Of a stretch of DNA of 64,000 nt, positions 51,501-63,160 are shown piece by piece. A program made the translations under genes and the position numbers. Location of the stretch: the NCBI GenBank assembly GCA_007844125.1, contig CM017563.1, positions 20,640,920 through 20,704,919 on the forward strand, given 5' to 3'. Positions within the stretch are counted from its first letter, which is position 1. Each line of letters starts with the position of its first letter. The notes under the pieces were generated by a model. The model saw only the letters and a program-made list of their open reading frames with translations. It was not told the origin of the DNA and did not search any database. The DNA comes from Sinonovacula constricta. Its lineage: Eukaryota; Mollusca; Bivalvia; Cardiida; Solecurtidae.

Positions 51501-54500
51501 TTGTCACAAAAGCCATAACCTTTGTTTCTCTTTTAGGATTAGAAGTATCTATCTTTTGTAAAGAATCCAAGAAAAGCAATCTTTCAATAAAGCAACCCCA
51601 CAAAAATCAAAGTCTTGTCATATAAGTGGAGGCAGTATTAACAGTAATAAAAGAAGTAAATTTGTATTATGAATCATATATTAATACTGTGAGCATTCGG
51701 ATTTATAGTTTATTTTTAACCAGTCACAGTTTTACAATAGTATAAAATATAAAAAAGTGGACAAACTCACTCTAAAACAAAACTATATAAACTGTTTTAT
51801 CGTGTACGTTCGACTCTTTTTTGAAAGTTGTATACAGAAAGCACTTAGCTGAATGTTAAATATAATTGTACATAAGTAACATAGCACATATTCGATTAAG
51901 CACAGACGATACCTGTTTGTAAAAATTTTGAGCACTAATACGGTCATCCAGACTTTTTTATTTAGTACATGTACATTCATAGTAATTTATTATATCAATG
52001 ACAGCAATAATTTACCACTGTCTCGGGTAAATAATCAAGTAGGAAAATATACACCATGACGTTTATTGTTAGTAGTATAATTGTAACCCTAATATAATAA
52101 AACATATCATCTTTCAATCTGATTTGCAAATGTTTATGATAAAACCAACCAATTCCGTCCAGACAGGAAGTGTTCTAATTCGCACTTTCCTGAAATCTCA
52201 CCAATATTATTTCTGTCTTACAGCAACAATTTGGTAAGTGTTTTAGACAGTATTTCCTTTTTGCATAGATTTCATTTTGCTCAACCTGGATACTTCGACC
52301 CGCCAACTTATTCATGGTTAAAGCTTTCAAACCCAGAATTTGTTTTTGAAACCATAAACATCCAGTATCCTATAATATTTGCAGGAAAGATTGTTGTCAA
52401 GATTAAAAAAATTGCTGTCCAAATAAAATTCATTAGCTTACTAATTCAATCTGTCCACCAAATATGCCGCTAAAAATTGATTTGAACAGCTTTTTTGCAG
52501 CTGAGCCATTTTTATAACCAACGATCGTTGCTAAATGTCAGAGAAATATGCTTCTGGGAGAACAAGAAGCAGTACAAACGTTGTATACAGACACGTTTTT
52601 CATCAGACAGTTCATACCTGATAAAAGAACGTTTAATAAAGCGTTAGCTATAAAGTCAGCTTTCATTTAAGGCATTTTTAAGAAACGGAAGGAGTTTTAG
52701 TCTGTACTTTATTGACAAAATTTCAAGAAATATGACACCACGTGAAATTTGAATCAAGCTGATGTTTTGAAGTAGATTATAGGCTAAGTACTTTGAGGTT
52801 AGCTCTTTGCTTATAACAAGACTTCCATGATCTTCTTATTTCAGTTTTGGTAAATAGGTTCAGGAGTCTCCTTTGTCTCGTTTTGTTTACTTTAAAATGT
52901 ATTATAAAAGTATTTTCTAATAACACAATGACATAAAATGCATTTTACATTAATATTTCTATCATAAAGTATGATCCACGTAAGTCAAACGACATCGTAT
53001 CAGCTTTTTATGAAGTACGAGGGTTGTAAGGGTATCTGCCACTGACCTATACCTTTTGACTTGAGACCGACACATTAGAAAATATTTTAGATTTTTTTGA
53101 AGATATTTAAATAAATAAACGCGAGCGAAAAATTGCGATACTTGTTGAAACAGTTTAGTAAACTATTATTGACAACTTCAAAGGTAAAACATAATCATAC
53201 TGGACACTATGACAAAATGATCGCGACACGGATTTTAAAACCTAATTTCAGATTTCTCAAAGAAAAACCTATATGTTAGTTAAAAATCAGGTAATAACAT
53301 TCAGTTATAAAAGCTTTGTTCCGGGTTTCCGCATTCGTCAGAATAAATTGATTAAATACCATGACTGCAAAAGCGGACTTTGCTCTCGCCAGTCAATAAA
53401 GAGAGAAGGCACCGGAAAAAGTACATTCCAAAACATAACAGCTTGAGTGTGCTTAAAATTTAGCTGTGAATCACAATTGTAACTCTTGCCGGTTGGCATT
53501 TGTGTGAATTGTGCAAACACGCGTCTTTAGACAAGCATTAGTAAAGATCAAACGGAGTGATTGGGACCAATAAATCTGCATTTTATTTTCTGTTATAAAC
53601 AAAATAGGTATTTTGTGGGACTTATCTTTTTAGCCAATGTCAGTATGTATAATGCTTAATAATGCTTATAATTTCTTTAAAGATATGTTTTGCGCATGCA
53701 GGTAAAGAAAATACATCTTTGTGCTTTTGTGATTTTCGAATATATATATATATGTATATCCGATATAAGCAAGTATCATCAAGAAAATGAAATGAAAACA
53801 AAACTTTGCTATAAATTAATTATTTTGCCTTTTGCCTTTTCCACTTCCTATTTACTATTTCTGTGGGTTTTAAAAATAGAGCTATGGTATTTATCTCATA
53901 CTTAGTTACTCATGATCTTCTGTTGACACCGTTGATGCGATAAAAATATATTAATGACAAGGAAAATGCTGTTGTTGTTGTTTTGTAATTGCCTGAATTT
54001 CGGTGAATGGCATCCCACTATCAACGTTAATGTAAAAAAAGTCCTAAACTATTTGAATGATATTTCTTGTTTACCCAAGCAATAAAAAATTATGTAGATG
54101 TTCACTTTCACGGTATTCGTGTATTTGATTACACCAGACCAAGCAGTCTGTGAAAATGTATTGCCCATCTGTGACAGATATAACCACATCGAAATACAGC
54201 CATGCCACAACACACTATTACACAGTCAGTGTTAGAGTTGCTTAAATATGCAAATCTTTATTTATTATAGAATATGCAACTTAAATTTATATATGTGCAT
54301 TTTCTATAAAGTATACGTTGGTTTGATATGTTCTAGTAGATCAAATACACGGTGCAAGTATGTCTGTTAGAAGGTCTCTATGTTGCACTTGATCAAACAT
54401 ATATTTTCAACAATAAGAAATAAAACAGTGTACTCTAGGGAAGAAGATTGCGTAAACAATAGGGCAAATGTTTAGGACATTACTGTTTGTTTATTTTCAC

Positions 54501-54515
54501 AACATTTTAGCAACA
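48566..54515. other. About 6 kb of AT-rich DNA without supported genes
   Basis: Contains only short frames of 60-80 codons with no domain, a C/T-rich tract (about 49525-49590), small TA runs (49749-49776, 50223-50236, 53743-53756), and a stretch at 54163-54215 related to the 63 bp minisatellite unit (CCCATCTGTGACAG, AACCACATC.AAATA). No block I/II homology was found by eye. Confidence 0.4.
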
Positions 54516-54899
54516 GGAACACCTCGGATAATTCACGAATCATCTCTCGGATTAATGTAGGTAGTCGGATCACCTCGGCCATTTCCCTAAATGGGACTTA
54601 TTTAGTGACAGAAGGTCAAAACAAAGATGGAAGTTCGGAAGACAGCTCACTATAGTTCGATGCCAGTTGAACTTCATTTTGTGGCTGCTTCAAATTTAAA
54701 TCATCCAAGTGTAATTTACAAAGCGCAGCAAACAAAACAGTTGTAAAACGACGCCATTGTTTATGGTTTGTGCGAACTACATTTTAGGCATATATTTTCG
54801 ATTCTGGCGAACAAAACGATCATGATTTCTTTAAGTATCATTGCACCAAATACATCCGAGGGATGATTGTTCCGATGACGGAATTACCCGAGGAGTTCC
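54516..54899. mobile_element. Possible fold-back element, about 384 bp
   Basis: The left end GGAACACCTCGGATAATTC followed by ATCATCTCTCGGAT is matched by the reverse complement of the right end: GGAACTCCTCGGGTAATTCC, then ATCATCCCTCGGATGT. That is an imperfect inverted repeat of about 40-48 bp with one ~12 bp insertion. The interior is moderately GC-rich with no open frame of note. No clear target duplication was seen. It may be a MITE; a diverged regulatory palindrome is the alternative. Confidence 0.5.
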
Positions 54900-56879
54900 G
54901 ATTGTGCATCGAAGCAGACAGACCTCAGGCTGTGTAAGTTATTACCCGATGCACCCGTTCTAGTATACAAACATAATGATGCGACTTGTATTGCTGAAAC
55001 TAAAGTTGATTGCATATATACTAGCATAAATGTATTCACTTTTTTAGTTTTAACTTTGCAGCATTAAATTTCGCCTTGGTGCGATGTTTAATGCAAATAG
55101 ATTAGGAAAATGTCTTATGGTTTCTATCTGACAGCGGAGAATAATCCCTTTATGATTACAAAATGGGCATACCCAGTAAAGTGGCAAATATAGTACTTTA
55201 AGGATAAAATGGTCACACTTTGGCAACTGATTAAACACTGCAAAATGTGCAAATTGCGATACACGTAGTACATATAAATAATTATTTTAGGATTTGCTTT
55301 TTATACATTTTATTTGGAATGCGGTAGTTCAACCTTGCTTGCAAACAATTTCCCAGTGATTTATCTCTTGATAAGCAAATTCTTTTGAAGTGCTGAATTA
55401 TTCATGCCAAATGACACTTTTGCCTAAGACTTCCAAGTAAAAGGAATAACAAATAGATGAAGTATAGGCTATTTATACACTTAACACTCTGCTGATTACA
55501 TAATTTGCCAACTGTACTACCCACAACTAGAAATGGCACCTGCCTCAGTGATTGGGTAGAATTGTAGTTTTGAGAAAACACCTGCTGACTTATGACAGTG
55601 CAATACTCCTATGTATAGGAACCGAGTCATACACACTTCCACTTGCTATCTACAGGCAATATGAGTTCCCGGAGTGGAGGTATTTTTACTAATCTTTTAA
55701 GAACTCGAGAACTCCGAAGGGGATCGTCAATGCTTTTAATTGAATGCTTGATGACGAAATACCAAACCCTTAAAAGCATACTCGCAACATTTTAAACATC
55801 ATTAAGTCAGAAATCGTATCTTAGCAATTACCGATAACAAATTGTACGTAAGAAACAAAACTGTTAGACAGCAAATGTTACAAAAAAGTAATTAGTGCAG
55901 GAAGGTCCTTCCTGGGAAATTGCTTTCTGTTAAACAATCCCATTTTCAGTTACAGGAAATTGTTAAAAATACTTAAGTGTATTCCAATTTGATACGAAGA
56001 TTTCAAGATATTTGCACCAATTTGACTCATAAAAGGACATTAATTAATGATGCATATAGATTTGAGAGGTCTATTCATGTCTCAAAAGTAGAAGATTACA
56101 TTGAAAAGTGCTGATTTGACAAAATATCTTTGTATGTAATATGTACATCCTGATGTATCTATGTATGCATGTTCTCCTAATAATATAACCAAACAGTCCA
56201 CAATATTACAATACCACAACAAAACATAGTGTTTGGTTAAACATAATGCATTAACATGTAGATGAAAAATTTAACCTTGATTAGGGTAAAATGAAAACCA
56301 TTGAAATAATCCTAAATAAACACCTTTTGGAGTTACAGTTACAATATGGCGGTTAATTCGATCTGGGGTACTGAGCAAAAATGTTACTCAATGAAATGCA
56401 CTTGCTCAGAATTTAAATTTAAGATAATAAAGAGTTACTACGTTTTTCTAGTCTAACAGACTTATGTACTAAATGAATGCTTGAAAAAGGAAGTAAAATC
56501 AAGCCAAAACAGCCGATCTTTATATGGATACAGGTCTAATCTGTGTTTCTTTCTCTCAGACTTATCTAGACTTATGCAGCATAAAAGTCTGAAATTAACC
56601 GGAGCAACTAAAAAAATAATGGGGTATGTACTATTTGTGTTATGTAAAGCTGGAACGTACTAATTAAACAGATTTTTTTTTCATATGCATTTGCGGATAT
56701 TGATAAAGGCTAAAACTTATCGAGAGGTGCAATGTGCACGTGTGTTACATACTACTTATGTTGTTTTAGACAGAACTTTTAAAACGCTCTAGAAAATATT
56801 GAAGCCTCTTTGTTCCACCAACTTAATTTATGAAGTCTCAAAATGGTGTGATGGAAGGACTTCGTTTGAAAATGTCTGA
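54900..56879. other. No supported gene
   Basis: Short frames at 55050-55238 (-) and 56481-56663 (+) show no domain. ATATGGCGG at about 56345 resembles a YY1 core. Confidence 0.4.
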
Positions 56880-57370
56880 AACAATATATTAATCGAGCTG
56901 ACTTGGTAAACTAAAGTATAGCAGTATGGTTATCAAGTTACGTAGTTAAGGCAGTGAAATGTAAGTCAAACTTAAGTCATACAAAAACCGATTTTGAACC
57001 CGATATATGGTAAGACAGTAGAAATCGTGAAATAAATCGCGATGCTGCCCATTCTTTCTAAAACTAGAAATAAGCATGACTATGATTTCCGCTAAAAATA
57101 GACATCGACATCAGAACAGATTACCAGATTGATTATATAAAGTAACGGGTCATGTGGTTTTCTTAGTTTAAAATAGTTAACTGTGCAGTGTGTCTTAGAT
57201 AGGAAATACATATGTAGAGACGAGTGTTGTAGAATGCTTCACATTTCACATAGATGTAGAATATGAATAATTAGAATTTTGTGGGATTTTTTTCAGGTAT
57301 CAATAAACTATTTGGTTCTTTGAAAGAAAAAAATCTGGTCCAAACTGTAGAATACCACCGATAAAAAGCC
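56880..57370 (+). repeat. Module shared with 11560-12040
   Basis: AAACTTAAGTCATA, CCGATTTTGAAC, GCTAAAAATAGACATCGACA, CAGATT and TTATATAA, AGATAGGAAA, TTTTTTCAGG, then GGTCCAAACTGT line up in order with 11630-12030. Confidence 0.6.
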
Positions 57371-57763
57371 TTATTTTATATCAACTCATACTTGATTATG
57401 GGCAAGAGCTGTGACAGCTCAGTCAATATAAAGATTGGTATTGACAAATTACTTGAATTCAAATAAAATAGTGTTTTCTTTGTAAATAAAATTAAATTAA
57501 AATAACTACCCACGCACTTTTCAAGGTGATGACTTTAAGTTTGCCAAATTGCCATAATGGAAATAAAATAACAAATAGAATTCACGTGACTACGAAATTA
57601 TTCGTTTTCAATCTTCCCATATTCCGATATTCAGTGAATCAGTATTTTTGAACGATTTTAACCAGTTATAATTAGGAAAGGCGTAACCTTGACACGCAAG
57701 TTTTTCAACGAAAAATGCAAAATTATTTAAATATGGGTTTAAATTACAGTATTTATTAACAGC

Positions 57764-57840
57764 ATCAGCCAGGGTGTTCGACAAGTTGGCATGCTCGGCT
57801 TTCGAACTTGATGCTCCCGGTTCGAATTCCCATTGGTGTA
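57764..57840 (+). repeat. tRNA-like sequence, probably a SINE head
   Basis: GGTGTTCGACAAGTTGGCATGC may be an A box region, and CCCGGTTCGAATTCCC is a full B box with T-arm pairing (GGG..CCC-like). The two are separated by a Ser/Leu-type longer middle. The acceptor stem pairs poorly, so a working tRNA gene is unlikely. No second copy was found in the window. Confidence 0.4.
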
Positions 57841-58388
57841 CTGTTTATGTTGTGTTACTTAAAATAGTTGTCATGTGTTCAAATTAATTAAATTTCTGTA
57901 AAAACTTTATCGTTAAAATATATTGTCGTTATGTTGTTTCTTTTATTTTTCTATTCAAAGTGGTGGATGGAACCTAAAGATAAATCAGAAGTTTGCTTAA
58001 CACATTTCAAAACCTTGTCTTTTACGGCCGACAAAAGATTTTTAGTTATTGGTTTTAGCTATACCTTCAAGTTTTCCCTGAACAAAGAATGCTTAGCATT
58101 TGTTTAAATGCTTTCAGAGCTGTGCAGGTTTAGTTAGCGCTTTTGTTTGCACACTGGTAATGTTTCATCGGAAATCTATCTCGGTTAGTGAGCTTAAGAG
58201 CCTGTGTAAATTATCGAAGCATTAAAGGTCAACAATGTCTCAGGACACGGATCTTGTAACTTGATTCAGTGCTGATAAAGTAATCTGGTATTGTTAGTGC
58301 GAAGAAATCAAACGTTAGCTTAATCAAAGTGAAATAAAACTTAAAAAGTCATTCTGCGCAAAAACCTCTGAACATACACCTTGTATAA

Positions 58389-58717
58389 TTAGACATTTCT
58401 TTCGTAATAAGTTTAACCTAATTAAACGTATTTGTTTAAAGTCGATAAAGAAACAAGTTTTTTTAATATTCGTATATCGCTCAATCTTGGCTGTGTAGGA
58501 CCAGGTATTTTTACATGGACCAATTTGCAGAAGACCGTTTTGCCTGGGGACTAAGATTGGTCCGACCCTGATTTTAGCATCCAACGTCTTACTCACTAGA
58601 CCTAGGATGCTTAAACATATAAGGTCACATTTGAAATTATGGTTCGATGACGACATTCCTGTGAATGGATGGAATAACAGATCACGTTCAGCGTTATTTG
58701 TCCATTAACTTTTTTAT
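58389..58717 (-). repeat. ~330 bp dispersed element D, copy 1
   Basis: Nearly identical in order and sequence to 61836-62169, from TTAGACATTTCTTTCGTA to TCCATTAACTTTTTTAT. On the minus strand TAGTGAGTAAGACGTTGGA looks like a tRNA A-box region and GGGTCGGACCAA a weak B box, so a SINE is likely, transcribed from the minus strand. The 110-codon minus frame at 58324-58656 is this element. Confidence 0.75.
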
Positions 58718-58910
58718 CAATTGCTATATTTACGATAGTGTTTACAAGGCACTTGGCGAAAATGGCCACACTTTGTTGTTTGGTTAAGAATTCTCGGAAA
58801 AATGTCATAAATTCGTCATTTGTTCCAATACATAGATCCGATAACGCATTTTTTGCAATTTCCGCTGTCCTATCGCGGACGAATTTATGCAGTTATTGTA
58901 GAAACGCCGT
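58611..58910 (-). other. Open minus-strand stretch, unrecognised
   Basis: Upstream of element D on the minus strand a frame reads KFVRDRTAEIAKNALSDLC, then IGTNDEFMTFFREFLTKQQS and VAIFAKCLVNTIVNIAIDKK before entering the repeat. The residue mix looks more protein-like than most frames here, but upstream there are stops near 58895, and I recognise no family. It could be a decayed transposase or exon fragment. Confidence 0.2.
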
Positions 58911-59224
58911 GGCATTTCTCTAATTTTAGCTGCGATTTTTCCAATTACAGTCACAGCGGGCAGTGTAATGAATTGTTTCTATCATCTGTAATTAAAAACC
59001 ATTTGCAAAAACATCACCATGCCATCTCCATCAGCATTCACATTATAGTTTCCTGGAATCAATTTGTAATAATACACCAATAGTATGCTATAAGGCAAAC
59101 ATAACTGTCTTTTTACTTTATTTCTTATGTACACTAAGGCTGGTAAAAGTGCACAATTGTTTTATATAGACAGTATTATTATGCTATAAAATCGCAGACG
59201 CAAACCTTGCAAAATGAACATTAT

Positions 59225-59298
59225 ACATATACATATGCGTGTGCATGTGTGTGTGCGTGTGTGCGAGTGCGTGTATGTGTGTGTCTGTGTGTGTGTAG
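59225..59298. repeat. TG-rich imperfect microsatellite
   Basis: TGTG runs broken by GC, TA and CT dinucleotides. Confidence 0.85.
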
Positions 59299-61660
59299 TT
59301 ATATACATAGCTGACAAAGATGCCTTATATACGTATATCTACCGAAAACTAAATTATGACAATTCTCCTTTGTGATAAGATTGCAGATACAGTGTATATT
59401 AAATATTGCACCCAAACCCATAGTGAACCATATTTTAAATAAAGTATACAACTTAAAATGCTGAGAAAAACGCGACATGTGATAACATGAATATAAACTT
59501 CCCTTCTGGGACACAAACCATTTTCAATTAGAAAGATTTGTTACAAGAGATAATAAAGAAATAAAGCATCGAATAATTTCCTAATTGATAACATGATAAC
59601 AACCCACACGTAAATCATACAGTGCACAATTTCGTTTACACCGATGCTTTAAATGTATCTATAAATATAGAAGCTTAATCACTGCAGCCCAAAGCCTGGA
59701 CAAATATTACGTGTAGCTACAGAAATAATATATGCCACCTCGTATCCACTTCGACAAACGACAAATCTATCTTTTGCAGTTTTTGGCAAGTGTATACTTT
59801 TTCCAAATTGTGCATTGTTAACATGCTGTAAGTTGCATTAAGACATTAAGGGAGAACTCCCATTTTAAGGGCCAAAGGTTTTTTTCCGATTTGTTATTAG
59901 TTAAAATCAACAGGTCTGAAACAGAGCATTGATATTCTCAAAGCAGGTTTAAGTTTATATCAGCTAAGACCATAGATAGAGCTGAATCTAATTATCAAAA
60001 TGATGAAGGATAAATAGGAAATACAGTTGGTGTTACTACTTTAATGTATACCACTTTATTCGGAAGTCAACCCCTTCCTTTGGTTAAAAGGAAAGTTGAT
60101 GAAATGCCGTTTTTCGTATATGACCACGGTTGTTTTTTCCCATTAATATGTCACACAATCGAATTTCCGCATAGAAAGTCTTACTTGGGGAAAAAGAAAA
60201 AAACACAACTCTGCTCATGTCGTATACTGTGCACCTTTGATGCACGTTGTTTTCTATCGATTCAGGCAGAAGCCATTTTTCTGCAAGTTTGAAGATATTG
60301 AAACATGTTTTGCAAGCGATTGTTAATAAATCAAATCCTGATATAACTGTTAGGATTCTAAGGGTTCGTTCGACTATTTTGTCAGATACAAGTTTGTTTT
60401 GTATTAAGGAAACTTAGAAAACATTACATATTTAAGACAATTTTATTAAAATGATTAGTATTAGAATACAACATAAAACTGCCTACAGGAAAACTAAGGA
60501 TTTGTGTCAAAGACGCTAGCAGTTTCTGCTCAAATCGTGTTAATTGAACTGGACTAGTAGAAGGAAACAAGTTAAAGACAAAACATTGCGTGATTCCTGC
60601 ATGAGGATAGCAGCCTTCTTAATAATTCATTGTTCATTGACGATGAGTCAACCATTTTGGTTTAGGTTTATTGTTTCAATGCGCTTTAGAATCAAAGGGC
60701 TTTTTTCTTGTACATTTTCCAGGAAGTGATAATTATTTTTGTGAATTGTGTCTTTTCTCATTAACAAACAATCGCCAAGATTTATATCTTAGAATTTGCT
60801 CCTCAATAAAACAACGTATCTTCTGATTTAACTACTTAAGTTGTATGCATCATTGATCTACGTATTTCCCGTGTTGGTTATATCCATACTAGTGTCTATA
60901 GCTCATTTTGGTAAAGTTGGAGAATTGTCACACTTTAAGTTCGAAATACATTGAAAGTGTCTAATTATTAAAGGGCATGATCAAGTTCCTCACCAAATTG
61001 GATTTACATTCGACTTCGTTCGTTTTTATTTGTCTATTTAAATTTACTTATTTAGCCTTTGGGGCTTTGAATCTTGTCTGTAAATGATTATCTGATAGCG
61101 TTTGTATCTTGTTAACGTTGTGCAGTGCACACCTCCATGTACGATCGCAAGAACAAATATCGGTAAAGGTTTTCAGCACATTTTAATGACTTAAATACGC
61201 ATATAATGTGAGATAAATATGCATTGACAACATGCTTGTCAATAACCCGTACAGTTCTTCACAAAACAGGGGAATGCTTTTAAAGATTTAATTTTATCTC
61301 TTTTTTGTCTTCTTAAGGATGCATAAGCACATGTCCAATCTTAATATTATTTAAAGTATTTGTCAAATTATTTTAATTGTCTAATTCTGTTATGACGTTT
61401 CTTGTTGCTGTGCTAAATTCTTGCCGAACAATGTCGCATTTTAAAAGACATATTCTGGACAATATAAGTTTCACATTTCGATTAATTTAACGACTTTAAT
61501 TAAGCGTCACTTAAATAATATTTAAGATCAGTTTCTCATTAATTAACGAGAGAAAGTAAACTTTCAGTTTTTATGAGGATGAGATATGATGGGTTCTGTG
61601 GTTGTCTTTAATGAAGAATTAATTCAGCGAACCTGCGATATTAAAAAAAAAACGCCAGCA
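59299..61660. other. No supported gene
   Basis: Only short frames (59299-59514 -, 60044-60292 +, 60544-60729 +) without domains. No repeat was matched. Confidence 0.4.
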
Positions 61661-61692
61661 ACCCCCCCCCCCCCCACACACACACACACAAC
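61661..61692. repeat. Poly-C followed by CA repeat
   Basis: About 15 C residues run into nine or so CA units. The following 100 bases are A/C-rich (CAACAA, AAACAAAA). The 67-codon frame at 61586-61789 is composition-driven. Confidence 0.9.
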
Positions 61693-61785
61693 CTGCAAAC
61701 AACAACAACAAAAAAATAAAAACTTAAAACAAAAACAAAAGAAACAAGAAATAAAGCATAGCAACAACAACAAACACACACAACA

Positions 61786-62220
61786 ATGAAACAAACAAGA
61801 ATACGTTAATGGTTTGGATTGCGGCCAAGGAATAGTTAGACATTTCTTTCGTATTAAGTTTAACTTAATTAAACGTATTTGTTTAAAGTCGATAAAGAAA
61901 CAAGTTTTTTTAATATTCGTATATCGCTCAATCTTGGCTGCACAGTTCCTATGTAGGACCAGGTATTTTCACATGGACCAATTTGCAGAAGACCGTTTTG
62001 CCTGTGGACTAAGATTGGTCCGACCCTGATTCCAGCATCCAACGTCTTACTCATTAGACCTAGGATGCATATAAGGTCATAGTTGAAATTATGGTTCGAT
62101 GACGACATTCCTTTGAATTGATGGAATAACAGATCACGTTCAGCATTATTTGTCCATTAACTTTTTTATGAAATGAAACAAACAATAGTACGTTAATGGT
62201 TTGGATTGTGGCCAAGGAAT
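61786..62220. repeat. Element D copy 2 between 48 bp direct repeats
   Basis: A 48 bp sequence at 61786-61833 (containing GTTAATGGTTTGGATTGCGG) recurs at 62173-62220 with about four changes. Element D copy 2 (61836-62169) fills almost exactly the space between them. Forty-eight bases is far longer than the usual target duplication of a SINE (roughly 5-20 bp), so this may be a tandem duplication or a repeat-mediated event. The overlapping frames at 61814-62029 and 61869-62108 are repeat-derived. Confidence 0.8.
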
Positions 62221-62589
62221 TAATAAACCAACCTACTGAAACTACGAAAGCCAAAGACGTATAAAACAGTTAAAACGAGGTTTCATTAGAACTGTATTTC
62301 GGATATTTGATTAAGGAGCTGATTAAAGTTCGCAGCTGTTAAAGGTCAAAACTCTCTCATGGTTACAGACAGAACGTGTGACGCGATTGCATGTCGGGAT
62401 ATAATCTTGGATTATTATTGAAGAGAAATACGATAGTGCTTCCCACCAGGAAAGTCAGACAAACAACCAATCCCCAGAAGACAATGTGGACTGAACAAGA
62501 AACAAACATATTTTGCCTTTTTATAAAAAAAATATGAAAAAGTGTCTAAATTTAGTTAAATCATTTTTAGTGGTGAGTGTGAAAAGTTA

Positions 62590-62812
62590 CATTAAAGTAA
62601 ATATTGTGCCAATTTCCTACGACTGCCTGCTGCCTGATTACTTCCTGCACACATGTGTAATGTACCTGGATCGTAGTTTTATCCAAATAATCACTAGGAT
62701 AGGATTGACCGAGGGCTCAAACGGGGGCCTTTTATTCAAAGGACGCCAGATCACGGACGCTCACCCAAACCTTACGTTGTCCAACAATACAAACATGAAA
62801 TTGTATGGGTAA
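62590..62812 (+). other. Possible exon, unrecognised
   Basis: A plus-strand frame open from 62513 has GC-richer, coding-like codons from about 62600 (VPISYDCLLPDYFLHTC through LTEGSNGGLLFKGRQI to NLTLSNNTNMKLYG). It meets GG/GTAAGA, a fair splice donor, at about 62809-62815; otherwise it stops at the TAA there. TTTTTAG near 62568 could be an acceptor. It has two N-glycosylation sequons (NLT, NNT). Against it, the minus strand shows TGGGTGAGCG and CCGTTTGAGCCC, which look like A and B boxes of a SINE head, and no neighbouring exon is visible. Confidence 0.25.
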
Positions 62813-63160
62813 GATCAATACAAACCTTTTCTTTCAGAATCGGCTTTGCTTAATCAGTGTTTAGTTTTGAAATTCAAAGGACGAATATTCTGTTGTTGTT
62901 TTTTTTAAAATATAATAACATTACATATTTAAGTAAAACAATTTCCTTATAAATGTTATTGTATGTTATAAGTTTACAGTAGATATGTCAGCTCTAAATT
63001 GTTCAGACAAATAGCATTGGTGGAAAATCTAATCTTTCATGGGTAATCTCCCATAGGTAAATACTGCATTTATACTCGCGGAAAATACAATGCAGAAGTG
63101 TTTTTATTTGGCAACATTTTTATAAAGAAAAAAATCCCCTGTAACTCAAATAAAGGTTAA
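62813..63160. other. No gene seen
   Basis: AT-rich spacer before the tandem array. Confidence 0.4.

Noticed and set aside
58324..58656. 110-codon minus frame as a gene, with a relative at 61869-62108
   Set aside because: Both are element D. The second copy has frame-altering indels.
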